A stretch of 64,000 nucleotides of DNA from the NCBI RefSeq assembly GCF_000526915.1, contig NZ_JAGZ01000012.1, forward strand, positions 1-64,000, given 5' to 3'. Position 1 is the stretch's first letter. Each line of letters opens with the position of its first letter. Of the stretch, positions 27,600 to 36,601 are shown piece after piece. Below the pieces are notes generated by a model, which saw only the letters and a program-made list of their open reading frames with translations, did not search any database and was not told where the DNA came from. This DNA is from Mycobacterium genavense ATCC 51234 (GTDB lineage Bacteria > Actinomycetota > Actinomycetes > Mycobacteriales > Mycobacteriaceae). The position numbers and the translations under genes are program-made.

Positions 27600-28399
27600 C
27601 TAGGCGCCCAGGGCGACCGACGCCTCGGCGGTGTAGCACAGGAACGTCAGCGTCTCCTGCAGATACAGCTGCACGGTGTCGGCGTCGTGGTTGGTGTAGC
27701 CGATGGAGACGTCGGTGCCCAGTTGCAAATCGAAGTCACCGCCGCGAGTGGTCAGCACGAAGGCGCCGTCGATGGCGGGCGCCCAGATGATGTCGCCGTT
27801 CACCAGGCGTTTGATGTGCTCGAGGATCGGATAGCCGTGCTCGGTGGTTTCGCTGACCTTGGTGTAGACATCGCCGGACAGCAGCACCGAATAGGGGCCG
27901 TCGACACCGGCCAGCCGCAGCTCGGAAAGCGCCTGCGTGATGACGTCGGGAATCGCGCGAGGGTCGTCGGGCGACATCAGCGCCGGGTTCGAGCTGCAGT
28001 TGCGGATCCCTCGATGGACGCGGCGGGGTAACCCTCGAAGATGGCGCGGTCCTCGACGAACGCCAGTTTCTTGGCGGCGGCTTTGACCGGGTCCCAGTCG
28101 GAGCCCTGCGAGCCGCGCTCGACGTCGTCGATCTCGTCACGCGACAACGTGAATGGAACTCGCAGGCGGACAAGAGGTTTGCTGGCCCGCAGGTGCGCGA
28201 TCACGCCGTCGGTGGGCGCCGCCACGTCCTGCAGGCGACCGGTGCTGACCGCGGCGGTGACCGGACCGCCGGGCTCGCTCACGTCGACGACCCGACGCCC
28301 CGCGATGTGCCGTTTGAACGTCCGCGTCGCCTCCAATTCGATTTCGGCCCATGCGGCGTCGGTGATCGGCGCTAGTTCGCGGTAAAGGTTGTTCTTCAT
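27600..28399 (-). pseudogene. Encapsulin shell protein (Cfp29-like), frameshifted
   Basis: Shell protein of a protein nanocompartment, homologous to M. tuberculosis Rv0798c. The first frame (ATG 28399) gives MKNNLYRELAPITDAAW through EGYPAASIEG, about 130 residues. The next frame gives the remainder from MSPDDPRAIPDVITQALSEL to ASVALGA. The break lies at 28004-28009 (GGATCC on the coding strand), where one base must be restored to read EGIRNCSSNPALMSPDD. With it the gene is 267 codons, the family length. The ATG overlaps the DyP stop (ATGA), so shell and cargo were co-translated. A shell cut at residue 130 cannot assemble in the HK97 fold. Confidence 0.92.
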
Positions 28400-29427
28400 C
28401 GAGGGGTTCCTTTCAGGTTGCCGATCGACAGTGCACCGTCGTTCGCGTCGGGTGGTTCGGGTCGCTCGGTCTCGAGCGGCGCGGGAAGGGGTGGTGGATC
28501 GTCGAGGAAATCGACGGTGGGGGAGAAGAACAGCCCGCCGGTGACGGCGGTGGAAAAGTCCAGGATGCGATCGGTGTTGCCGGGTGGATCGCCGATGAAC
28601 ATGTTGCGCAGCATCCGTTCGGTGACTTGCGGTGTGCGCGAATAGCCGATGTAGTACGTGCCGAACTCGCCGGCGCCGAGTTCGCCGAACGGCATGTTGT
28701 GCCGGACGATCTTCAGCTCGGTGCCGTCGTCGTCCTCGATGACGTTGAGCGCGACATGCGAATTGGCCGGCTTCACGTCGTCGTCGAGTTCGATGTCTTC
28801 CAGCTTGGTCCGGCCGATGACCAGTTCCTGCTCGGTCACTGACAGCGATTCCCAGGACGACATGTCGTGCAGGTATTTCTGCACGTGCACGTAGCACGAG
28901 CCGGCGAAGTCGGGGTCTTCGTCGCCGATTGTGGTGGCGCTCACCGCGATTGGTCCGTCCGGGTTTTCGGTGCCGTCGACAAAACCGAGCAGGTCGCGGT
29001 TGTCGAAGAACCGGAACCCGTGTACCTCGTCGACGACGGTGACCGCGCCGGCCATCGACTTGAGGATGCGGGCGGCCAGTTCGAAGCACACGTCCATCGT
29101 CTCGGCCCGAATGTGGAACAACAGGTCACCGGGAGTGGCCGGCGCGGTGTGGCGCGCTCCACTCAATTCGACGAATGGATGCAGTTCGGCGGGCTTCTTA
29201 CTCGAGGGAGGCCCGCCGAACAACCGATCCCAGGCATCCGAGCCGATCGAGGTGATCACCGACAGGCGCTTGGTCGGGTCGCGAAAGCCGATGGCGCGCA
29301 CCAGTCCCGAGATGTCGGGCAGCGCGCCGTGCACGGTCGCCTCGCCGCCGTCGTCGATGGTGACCACCAAAAAGATCGCGGCAGGCGTCAGCGGCGCGAG
29401 GATGGGTTGGGGCTGAACCGGAGGCAC
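28396..29427 (-). CDS. DyP-type heme peroxidase with encapsulin-targeting tail
   Basis: A 343-residue dye-decolorising peroxidase like Rv0799c. It shows GFVDGTENP (the GxxDG distal aspartate motif), the proximal heme histidine region ANSHVALN, and FRDPTKRLSV. The C-terminus ends DGALSIGNLKGTPR, matching the conserved encapsulin cargo-loading peptide (G-S-L-x-I-G-S-L-K-G). A GTG at 29427 is chosen because conservation begins at PVQPQPILAPLTPAAIF. It is the first gene of the DyP-encapsulin operon and divergent from pepC. Intact, although the shell gene is broken. Confidence 0.93.
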   Translation of the reverse strand: MPPVQPQPILAPLTPAAIFLVVTIDDGGEATVHGALPDISGLVRAIGFRDPTKRLSVITSIGSDAWDRLFGGPPSSKKPAELHPFVELSGARHTAPATPGDLLFHIRAETMDVCFELAARILKSMAGAVTVVDEVHGFRFFDNRDLLGFVDGTENPDGPIAVSATTIGDEDPDFAGSCYVHVQKYLHDMSSWESLSVTEQELVIGRTKLEDIELDDDVKPANSHVALNVIEDDDGTELKIVRHNMPFGELGAGEFGTYYIGYSRTPQVTERMLRNMFIGDPPGNTDRILDFSTAVTGGLFFSPTVDFLDDPPPLPAPLETERPEPPDANDGALSIGNLKGTPR

Positions 29428-29521
29428 CCTGGTGACATTAGCGTGGCGACGGCGAGCGCAGGAAGTGCGCCAGCGCGAAGGCGCGCGGCCGGGCCCGGCG
29501 CGGACTGCCATGATGTTGGAC

Positions 29522-30778
29522 ATGTCGGCCAGCGCCGCAGGTCTCTGCGAATTCATCGACGCCTCACCGTCTCCGTTCCACGTCTGCGCCACGGTGGCCC
29601 GTCGCCTGCTCGCCGCCGGCTATACCGAGCTCCGTGAAACCGACCCCTGGCCCGGGGGACCGGGACGTTTTTTCACCGTGCGCGCGGGCTCGCTGGTGGC
29701 CTGGAACACCACCGGCCCCGACGGTGCCTTCCGGATCGTCGGGGCGCACACCGACAGCCCCAACCTGCGGGTCAAGCAGCATCCGGACCGGGCGGTTGCC
29801 GGTTGGCGGGTGGTGGCGCTGCAGCCCTACGGCGGAGCGTGGCTCAACTCGTGGCTGGACCGCGACCTGGGCATCAGCGGCCGGTTGTCGCTGCGGGACG
29901 GCTCCGGACTGGACCACCGGCTGATCCGGATCGACGATCCGGTCCTGCGGGTGCCGCAGCTCGCCATCCACCTCGCCGAGGACCGCAAATCGGTGAGCCT
30001 GGACCCGCAACGTCACCTCAACGCCGTCTGGGCCGTCGGCGACACACCGCGCGCCTTCGTCGATTACGTGGCCGAGCGCGCCGGGGTTGCGCCGGCCGAC
30101 GTGTTGGCCGCGGACCTGATGACCCACGATCTGACCCCCGCGACGGTGCTCGGCGCCGACGACAGCCTGCTCAGCGCCCCCCGGCTGGACAACCAGGCCA
30201 GTTGCTACGCCGGGCTGGAGGCGTTGCTGAACGCCGAGCCGAGCGGCCACGTGGCGGTGCTGGTGCTGTTCGACCACGAGGAGGTCGGGTCGTCGTCGGA
30301 TCACGGCGCGCAGTCCAACCTGCTGAGCACCGTGCTGGAACGCATCGTGCTCGCGGCCGGCGGCAGCCGGGAGGACTTCCTGCGGCGGCTGCCGGCCTCG
30401 GTATTGGCCTCGGCCGATATGGCGCACGCCACCCATCCGAACTATCCGGAGCGCCACGAGCCTTCCCACCTGATCGCGGTCAACGGCGGACCGGTGCTCA
30501 AGGTGCACCCCAATCTGCGCTACGCCACCGACGGGCGGACGGCGGCGGTGTTCGCGCTGGCCTGTGAGCAGGCCGGGGTGGCGATGCAGCGCTACGAGCA
30601 TCGCGCCGACCTGCCGTGCGGTTCCACCATCGGGCCGCTGGCCTCGGCGCGCACCGGCATCCCCACCGTCGATGTCGGCACTCCTCAGCTCGCCATGCAC
30701 TCCGCGCGCGAACTGATGGGCACCGACGACGTGGCGGCCTATTCCGCTGCGCTGCAAGCGTTTTTCTCGCCGCAATAG
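29522..30778 (+). CDS. pepC: M18 family aminopeptidase
   Basis: A 418-residue zinc aminopeptidase like Rv0800. Metal ligands and catalytic residues are visible in GAHTDSP (His and Asp), DNQASCYAGL, FDHEEVGS (Glu pair) and MAHATHPNYPERHEP; the late zinc histidine is in QLAMHSAREL. It removes N-terminal residues, often acidic ones, from peptides in the cytosol. ATG 29522 is preferred over ATG 29510 because homologues begin close to AAGLCEFIDASPSPFHV. Divergent from the DyP gene across about 95 bp. Intact. Confidence 0.92.
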   Translation: MSASAAGLCEFIDASPSPFHVCATVARRLLAAGYTELRETDPWPGGPGRFFTVRAGSLVAWNTTGPDGAFRIVGAHTDSPNLRVKQHPDRAVAGWRVVALQPYGGAWLNSWLDRDLGISGRLSLRDGSGLDHRLIRIDDPVLRVPQLAIHLAEDRKSVSLDPQRHLNAVWAVGDTPRAFVDYVAERAGVAPADVLAADLMTHDLTPATVLGADDSLLSAPRLDNQASCYAGLEALLNAEPSGHVAVLVLFDHEEVGSSSDHGAQSNLLSTVLERIVLAAGGSREDFLRRLPASVLASADMAHATHPNYPERHEPSHLIAVNGGPVLKVHPNLRYATDGRTAAVFALACEQAGVAMQRYEHRADLPCGSTIGPLASARTGIPTVDVGTPQLAMHSARELMGTDDVAAYSAALQAFFSPQ

Positions 30779-30812
30779 TTCCGCGGCTCCACCGGGCCTA
30801 GAGTCGATCGGT

Positions 30813-31160
30813 ATGACGCTCAAAGTGGAGATGGTCACCTTCGACTGCGGCGATGCCGCGAAGCTAGCCAGTTGGTGGGCCGACCAGTTCGGCGGCACCA
30901 CACAGGAATTGATTCCCGGTGAATTCGTCGCGGTGATGTGTCCGGACGGACCCCGGTTGGGATTTCGGAATGTGCCCGATCGCACGCCCGGAAAGAATCG
31001 GTTGCACCTCGATTTCGCCGCCGACGATGTCGACGGTGAGGTGTCGCGGCTGACCGCGGCGGGAGCCACCGAGCTGGGCCGGCACCAGTTCAGCGAGAAC
31101 TTTCGCTGGGTGGTGCTGGCCGACCCGGAAGGCAACGCGTTCTGCGTGGCGGGTCAGTGA
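30813..31160 (+). CDS. VOC (glyoxalase/bleomycin resistance-like) family protein
   Basis: A 115-residue single vicinal-oxygen-chelate module matching Rv0801. It begins with the first beta-alpha-beta unit (KVEMVTFDCGDAAKLASWWA), then NRLHLDFAADDVDGEVSRL with a metal-type histidine, and ends VVLADPEGNAFCVA. Proteins of this size act as dimers. The function is unknown. It follows pepC by 34 bp and overlaps the convergent TetR gene by 7 bp. Intact. Confidence 0.88.
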   Translation: MTLKVEMVTFDCGDAAKLASWWADQFGGTTQELIPGEFVAVMCPDGPRLGFRNVPDRTPGKNRLHLDFAADDVDGEVSRLTAAGATELGRHQFSENFRWVVLADPEGNAFCVAGQ

Positions 31161-31771
31161 TTCGATACGCCGTCAAACAGCGCGTCGAGGAGCCCGTCGA
31201 ATCCGCCGCCCGCCGCCGTTTGCGTGAGCGCGTGGAAGAGCAGGGTGCCGACGACTGCTTGTGCGACGGCGTCGATGTCCGCGCCGGCACGGAGTTCGCC
31301 AGCGTCGACGGCTAGGCGCAGCCGCGTCGTCAATCCCGCGAGCTGCGGGGCGCTCAAATGCCGATAGAGGTCCTCGCCGTCGCCCGGGCGCGCGGCGGCC
31401 GCGGCAATGAGCGCGCGCACCAAGGCGGCGTTCGAGGGTTCGGCCAAGAACTCGGCATGCTCGGTCAGCCAGGTCCGCAGGTCGGCGCGGACGTCTCCGG
31501 TCTCGGCGACCGGGAACGAGCCCGATCCGCCGTAGGCCACCAGCACCGCTTCGGCGACCATCGGCGCCTTCGACGGCCATCGCCGGTAGAGAGTCTTTTT
31601 CCCGACGCCCGCGCGTGCCGCGACGCTTTCCATCGACAGTTCGGCGTAACTGCCCGCGGTGAGCAGTTCGCGGGTGGCATCCAGGATCACGTGATGCAGC
31701 CGGTTGTCGCGGGGCCGGCCGCCGCGCTCGGCGGGCAGTGGCGGCACCGGGTCGGGTTGGGCTACCTTCAT
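31154..31771 (-). CDS. TetR family transcriptional regulator
   Basis: A 205-residue regulator with helix-turn-helix at about residues 25-65 (LDATRELLTAGSYAELSMES, AARAGVGKKTLYRRWPSK). ATG 31771 is chosen; a GTG at 31795 would place the start inside the operator. It is divergent from the phosphotransferase gene at 31824, and a perfect 20-bp palindrome lies in the 52-bp gap, so it likely represses both. Intact. Confidence 0.9.
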   Translation of the reverse strand: MKVAQPDPVPPLPAERGGRPRDNRLHHVILDATRELLTAGSYAELSMESVAARAGVGKKTLYRRWPSKAPMVAEAVLVAYGGSGSFPVAETGDVRADLRTWLTEHAEFLAEPSNAALVRALIAAAAARPGDGEDLYRHLSAPQLAGLTTRLRLAVDAGELRAGADIDAVAQAVVGTLLFHALTQTAAGGGFDGLLDALFDGVSNH

Positions 31772-31785
31772 CCTGCACAGTGTAG

Positions 31786-31805
31786 GAAACGACACGTGTC
31801 GTTTC
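31786..31805. promoter_or_regulatory. Perfect 20-bp palindrome, TetR operator
   Basis: GAAACGACAC followed directly by its reverse complement. It fills the gap between the divergent TetR and phosphotransferase genes. Symmetry and position make it a very probable operator. Confidence 0.88.
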
Positions 31806-31823
31806 TATGAAAGGACTCGTCAG

Positions 31824-32886
31824 GTGAGTGTGTCGGTGCCGAAGAACTGGGACGAGATCACGCTTCGAATGGATGTCGGCGGCACTGGCCGCGGACTTTC
31901 CCGGCGCCGAGGTGGACACGGTCTCCGTCGAGCTTCGTGACGACGGCACCAATCGCCGTGCCCGGTTAGGCCTCACCTATAGGGCCGGGGCGGGGCCGGC
32001 GACGGTCTTCGTCAAGGCCGCCGATCCCGCGCATAAGGCGCTGATCCGATTGACCAGTGGGATGTTCCACGAGCCGAGGCTGTTCACCTGCGGGGTGGAT
32101 TTGCCGCTCGAGCATCCCGCCGTCTACACCGCGCTGATCGACGAGGCCGACTACGACTTCGTGCTGGTGATGGAAGATCTGCGCGCCCGAGGCGCCGATC
32201 CCCGCGACGGCAGCCGTCCGATGACCGTCGAGCAGGTTGCCACCGGTGTGCGCGGCCTGGCCCGCATGCACGGCAAATACTGGGGCGAACGGGTGCGCCG
32301 CGAGCCCGCGCTGGACTGGCTCGAGCCCTTCCTGACGTGGGAGGGCATGCAGGCGGCGCCGCTACCCGTCGCACTGGAAAGCCTCGGCGCCGACGCGCCC
32401 GCGTCCGTCATGTCGCTGACCATCGACGAGCTGATCGAGTCGAGCTGGAAGCCATACATCAGAACGCTGACCACCTCGCCGCAGACCCTGTTGCATGGCG
32501 ACCCCTACATCGGTAACACCTACCTGCTGCCCAGCGGGGAGGTCGGGTTCCTGGACTGGCAGGTGGCCCGCCGGGGCAATTGGTCGCTGGACCTGGGCTA
32601 CTTCCTGCAGGGCGCCCTGACCGTCGAGGATCGGCGCAACAGCGAGCGCGACCTGCTGGCCGAATATCGCGACTCGCTGGGCTTGCCCGCCGACGAGCTG
32701 CCCAGCGCCGAGGAGATCTGGCTGCGCTACCGGGCGTCCGTTGCGCACGGACTGACCCTGTGGCTGGTGACCGCCAGCGCCGGCGAGTGGCAACGCACCG
32801 ACGTCTCGGTCCCACTGGCGCAGCGGTATTCGTTCGCCTACGCCGACCTCGATACCCCCTCGGCGCTGGCCGAGATCGGGGGCTGA
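31824..32886 (+). pseudogene. Aminoglycoside phosphotransferase/choline-kinase-like protein, 5' frameshift
   Basis: Starts at GTG 31824 after AAAGGA with VSVSVPKNWDEIT; then the frame changes and WMSAALAADFPGAEV continues to 32886. One extra T near 31864 explains the shift (353 residues after repair). The kinase core is complete: ATVFVKAAD (ATP-site lysine), VLVMEDL, the catalytic loop LLHGDPYIGNTYL and the metal motif FLDWQ. The family phosphorylates small molecules. The frameshift falls in the first 15 codons, so an internal start, for instance ATG 31873, could in principle still give a protein. Confidence 0.87.
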
Positions 32887-32888
32887 GT

Positions 32889-33287
32889 TCAGCGCCGCGG
32901 TAGAAGCGGTGGGTCGTACCGGATCACGTTCTCCACCACCAGGCCGTCGCGAGTGCGCACCCGGTCGATCCCGCGGATCTGCAGCGGGCCGTCCGGCCCG
33001 GTGGCCCGGCCGATGTAGTGCAAGAACACCAGCTCCTCGCCCTCGGCGGAACCGGCTACCGTCGCGCTGTCGACGACCTCGAGCTGCAAATCCGGTGCGG
33101 CGTCGAGGATTTCGGCGATCTTCGCGGTGTATGCCTCGACCCCGCGGACCGGCTCCGGGTCGCCCGGCCAGTAACCGACGATGTCGTCGGCCAGAATGTC
33201 CAACCCGCGCGACAGGTCGGGTGCGGCCCAAAATGCCGCGAACAGTTCGGCGCTGAACTTGCGCGAAGCGGAAGCGATGTCGGTCAT
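32889..33287 (-). CDS. SnoaL-like (NTF2 fold) protein
   Basis: A 132-residue NTF2-fold protein: an N-terminal helix (FSAELFAAFWAAP), then LADDIVGYWPGDPEPVRGVEAYTAKIAEIL, and an IRGIDRVRTRDGLVVENVIRYD C-terminal sheet. Members are cyclases, isomerases or ligand-binding proteins. Start ATG 33287 follows an excellent AGGAGG. It is convergent with the phosphotransferase (2 bp apart) and divergent from the XRE regulator. Intact. Confidence 0.83.
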   Translation of the reverse strand: MTDIASASRKFSAELFAAFWAAPDLSRGLDILADDIVGYWPGDPEPVRGVEAYTAKIAEILDAAPDLQLEVVDSATVAGSAEGEELVFLHYIGRATGPDGPLQIRGIDRVRTRDGLVVENVIRYDPPLLPRR

Positions 33288-33412
33288 GATTCCCTCCTGG
33301 GGCAGACGCTCCGATTGAGCGCGTTCGCAGCAAGAGTGGCGCGGCGTGGCGCAGCAGCACAATTACCTCCGAGGTCATCGCCGCGGGTACCGATCGTGGC
33401 TACCGTGCGTGC

Positions 33413-34201
33413 GTGAGCCACCCGCCGGTCGGTGTTCTGTTGCGTGAATGGCGCACGCGTCGACGCGTCAGCCAGCTCGACCTGTCGCTGAGCGTGGGCG
33501 TCTCGGCGCGACATCTGAGCTTCATCCAGACCGGGCGCTCCCGCCCGAGTCCGGAGATGGTGCTCACGCTGGCCGAGGGCCTCGACATCCCGCTGCGGGA
33601 GCGCAACACGCTGCTGCTGGCGGCCGGGTTTGCCCCGCGCTACCAGTCGCGCCCGCTCGAGGACGCCGCCCTGTCCCCGGCCCGGGACGCCGTGCAACGC
33701 CTCCTCGATGCGCACCACCCATACCCGGGCGTGGTCATCGATCGGTGCTGGAACATCGTGGGCGCCAACGCCGCCGCGACTGCGCTCACGGCCGGCCTAC
33801 CCGGGGAATTGCTCGGCCCGCCGGCCAACGTCTACCGGCTGTGCCTGCATCCCGACGGCCTGGCCGGGCGGCCCCTGAATTTCGGCGAATGGGCGGGCTA
33901 CCTGCTGCACCAGTTGCAGCGCACGATCGCGCTGACCGGCGACCCTGCGGTGCAGGCCCTCGGCGACGAGGTACGCGAATACCCCGGCGTTGCCACGGCC
34001 GCCAAACCGTGGGGCACGCCGTCGGACGGCGCGTCGCTGCTCGTTCCGGTGGTGCTCGATGCCGGCGGCGGTCAGCGGCTGTCGATGTTCACCACGCTGA
34101 CGACCTTCGGGACTCCGCTGGATGTCACGCTCGCCGAATTGGCCGTCGAGTTGTTCTATCCGGCCGACGCCGAAAGTGCCCGCCTGCTGCGCGGCGAGTA
34201 G
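33413..34201 (+). CDS. XRE-family regulator with MmyB-like ligand domain
   Basis: A 262-residue regulator. Residues 8-65 form the XRE helix-turn-helix (VGVLLREWRTRRRVSQLDLS, SARHLSFIQTGRSRPSPEMV). The C-terminal region is the MmyB-like PAS-type sensor domain (VVIDRCWNIVGANAAA, VYRLCLHPDGLAGRPLNF, LTTFGTPLDVTLAELAVELF). In other actinobacteria such regulators control adjacent metabolic genes and bind a fatty-acid-like ligand. Divergent from the SnoaL-like gene, its likely target. Intact. Confidence 0.9.
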   Translation: MSHPPVGVLLREWRTRRRVSQLDLSLSVGVSARHLSFIQTGRSRPSPEMVLTLAEGLDIPLRERNTLLLAAGFAPRYQSRPLEDAALSPARDAVQRLLDAHHPYPGVVIDRCWNIVGANAAATALTAGLPGELLGPPANVYRLCLHPDGLAGRPLNFGEWAGYLLHQLQRTIALTGDPAVQALGDEVREYPGVATAAKPWGTPSDGASLLVPVVLDAGGGQRLSMFTTLTTFGTPLDVTLAELAVELFYPADAESARLLRGE

Positions 34202-34273
34202 CTCCTCGGATGCGGATCTGAGGTTCGTTGCCATCCGCGATTCGGCGAACCGGAGCCGAACGGCCCGGGACCC

Positions 34274-34279
34274 TAGACT
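34274..34279 (+). promoter_or_regulatory. Candidate -10 element for leaderless purL
   Basis: TAGACT six bases before GTG 34286. This spacing places transcription start on the start codon, a common arrangement in mycobacteria. No good ribosome site precedes this GTG. Confidence 0.5.
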
Positions 34280-34285
34280 GTGTGC

Positions 34286-36595
34286 GTGACTGTCTCAGGA
34301 GCGGGCGCCCGCACTCACGTGGCCGACACCGTCGAACATGCGGCCGCCACCCCCGACCAGCCGCAGCCCTTCGCTGAATTGGGTCTCAAAGACGACGAGT
34401 ACCAGCGGATTCGCGAGATCCTGGGGCGCCGGCCCACCGACACCGAGCTGGCCATGTACTCGGTGATGTGGAGCGAGCACTGCTCGTACAAGTCGTCGAA
34501 GGTGCACCTGCGCTACTTCGGCGAGACCACCACCGACGAGATGCGCGCGGGCATGCTGGCCGGCATCGGCGAGAACGCGGGCGTCGTCGACATCGGCGAC
34601 GGCTGGGCCGTCACGTTCAAGGTCGAGTCACACAACCACCCGTCCTATGTCGAGCCCTACCAGGGTGCGGCCACCGGCGTGGGCGGCATCGTGCGCGACA
34701 TCATGGCCATGGGTGCCCGGCCGGTCGCCGTGATGGATCAACTGCGGTTCGGTCCCGCCGAGGCGCCCGACACCCGCCGCGTGCTCGACGGCGTGGTCCG
34801 CGGTATCGGCGGTTACGGTAACTCGCTGGGCCTGCCCAACATCGGCGGGGAGACGGTCTTCGACGCGTCGTATGCGGGCAATCCGTTGGTCAACGCGCTG
34901 TGCGTGGGGGTGCTGCGCAAGGAGGACCTGCACCTGGCATTCGCCTCGGGAACCGGCAACAAGATCATCCTGTTCGGTGCGCGCACCGGCCTGGACGGGA
35001 TCGGCGGGGTGTCCGTGCTGGCGTCGGAGACCTTCGGCGGCGACGAGGGCGACGGCCCCGGCCGCAAGAAGCTGCCCTCGGTACAGGTCGGCGACCCGTT
35101 CACCGAGAAGGTGCTCATCGAGTGCTGCCTGGAGCTGTACGCGGCCGGCTTGGTGATCGGCATCCAGGATCTCGGTGGTGCCGGATTATCCTGTGCCACT
35201 TCAGAACTCGCATCGGCCGGTGACGGCGGCATGCAAGTCGAACTGGACAGCGTCCCGTTGCGGGCGGCCAATATGACCCCCGCCGAGATCCTGTCCAGCG
35301 AGTCCCAGGAGCGGATGTGTGCGGTGGTCGCTCCGGAGAATGTCGACGCCTTCCTGGCGGTGTGCCGCAAGTGGGAGGTGCTGGCGACCGTCATCGGCGA
35401 GGTCACCGACGGTGATCGGCTGCGCATCACCTGGCACGGCCAGACCGTGGTCGACGTGCCGCCGCGCACCGTTGCCCATCAGGGGCCGGTCTACGAGCGT
35501 CCGGTGGCGCGCCCGGAGTCGCAGGACGCGTTGAATGCCGACAGCTCGGCCAAGCTGCCCCGGCCGACCACCGGTGCCGAACTGCGCGCGACTTTGCTTG
35601 CGCTGCTGGGCAGCCCGCACCTGTGCAGCCGGGCATTCATCACCGAGCAATACGACCGGTACGTGCGCGGCAACACCGTGCTGGCCGAGCACGCCGACGG
35701 CGGAGTGCTGCGCATCGACGAGGTCACCGGCCGTGGTATCGCGCTGTCGACCGACGCTTCGGGGCGCTACACCAAGCTGGACCCCTACACCGGAGCCCAG
35801 CTGGCGCTGGCCGAGGCCTACCGCAACGTCGCGGCCACCGGGGCCGTGCCGGTCGCGGTGACCAACTGCCTCAACTTCGGTTCGCCCGAAGATCCCGGGG
35901 TGATGTGGCAGTTCTCGCAAGCGGTTCGGGGGCTCGCCGATGGCTGTGTGGCCCTGGGGATTCCAGTGACAGGCGGAAACGTCAGCTTCTACAACCAGAC
36001 CGGAACGGTCGCCATCTTGCCGACACCGGTGGTCGGCGTGCTGGGCGTGATCGACGACGTCGACCGGCGCATCCCGACCGCCCTGGGCACCGACCCGGGG
36101 GAGTCCCTGTTGCTTCTCGGCGACACCCGCGACGAGCTCGACGGGTCCATCTGGGCCCAGGTAACCGGCGATCACCTCGGTGGGTTGCCGCTGGCGGTCG
36201 ACCTGCAGCGGGAGAAGCTGCTGGCCGAGGTGCTCAGCGCGGCATCGCGCGACGGGCTGGTGACCGCGGCCCATGACCTGTCCGAGGGGGGGCTGGCCCA
36301 GGCCATCGTGGAATCGGCGCTGGCAGGTGAAACCGGTTGCCGCATAGTGCTTCCCGAGGGCAGTGACCCGTTCGTGACGCTGTTCTCCGAGTCGGCGGGC
36401 CGCATGCTCGTGGCGGTGCCGCGCACCGAGGAAAGCCGGTTTCGGTCCATGTGCGAGGCGCGCGGGCTTCCTGCCGTCCGCATCGGCGTCGTCGACCAGG
36501 ACTCGGACGCGGTCGAGTTTCAAGACCTGTTCACGGTATCACTGGCCGAACTGCGCGCGACATCCGAAGCGGTGCTGCCGCGATTCTTCGGCTGA
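34286..36595 (+). CDS. purL: Phosphoribosylformylglycinamidine synthase subunit II
   Basis: A 769-residue enzyme of purine synthesis (FGAR to FGAM, ATP-dependent, with PurQ and PurS). Landmarks are YSVMWSEHCSYKSSK, FKVESHNHPS, GGIVRDIMAMGARPVA, IQDLGGAGLSC, VTNCLNFGSPEDP and GGNVSFYNQT. Two PurM-like halves are visible. It matches Rv0803. GTG 34286 is chosen because of a -10 box that would make a leaderless message; GTG 34319 (ADTVEHAAAT) is closer to the M. tuberculosis start. Intact. Confidence 0.95.
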   Translation: MTVSGAGARTHVADTVEHAAATPDQPQPFAELGLKDDEYQRIREILGRRPTDTELAMYSVMWSEHCSYKSSKVHLRYFGETTTDEMRAGMLAGIGENAGVVDIGDGWAVTFKVESHNHPSYVEPYQGAATGVGGIVRDIMAMGARPVAVMDQLRFGPAEAPDTRRVLDGVVRGIGGYGNSLGLPNIGGETVFDASYAGNPLVNALCVGVLRKEDLHLAFASGTGNKIILFGARTGLDGIGGVSVLASETFGGDEGDGPGRKKLPSVQVGDPFTEKVLIECCLELYAAGLVIGIQDLGGAGLSCATSELASAGDGGMQVELDSVPLRAANMTPAEILSSESQERMCAVVAPENVDAFLAVCRKWEVLATVIGEVTDGDRLRITWHGQTVVDVPPRTVAHQGPVYERPVARPESQDALNADSSAKLPRPTTGAELRATLLALLGSPHLCSRAFITEQYDRYVRGNTVLAEHADGGVLRIDEVTGRGIALSTDASGRYTKLDPYTGAQLALAEAYRNVAATGAVPVAVTNCLNFGSPEDPGVMWQFSQAVRGLADGCVALGIPVTGGNVSFYNQTGTVAILPTPVVGVLGVIDDVDRRIPTALGTDPGESLLLLGDTRDELDGSIWAQVTGDHLGGLPLAVDLQREKLLAEVLSAASRDGLVTAAHDLSEGGLAQAIVESALAGETGCRIVLPEGSDPFVTLFSESAGRMLVAVPRTEESRFRSMCEARGLPAVRIGVVDQDSDAVEFQDLFTVSLAELRATSEAVLPRFFG

Positions 36596-36601
36596 GCCAC
36601 G

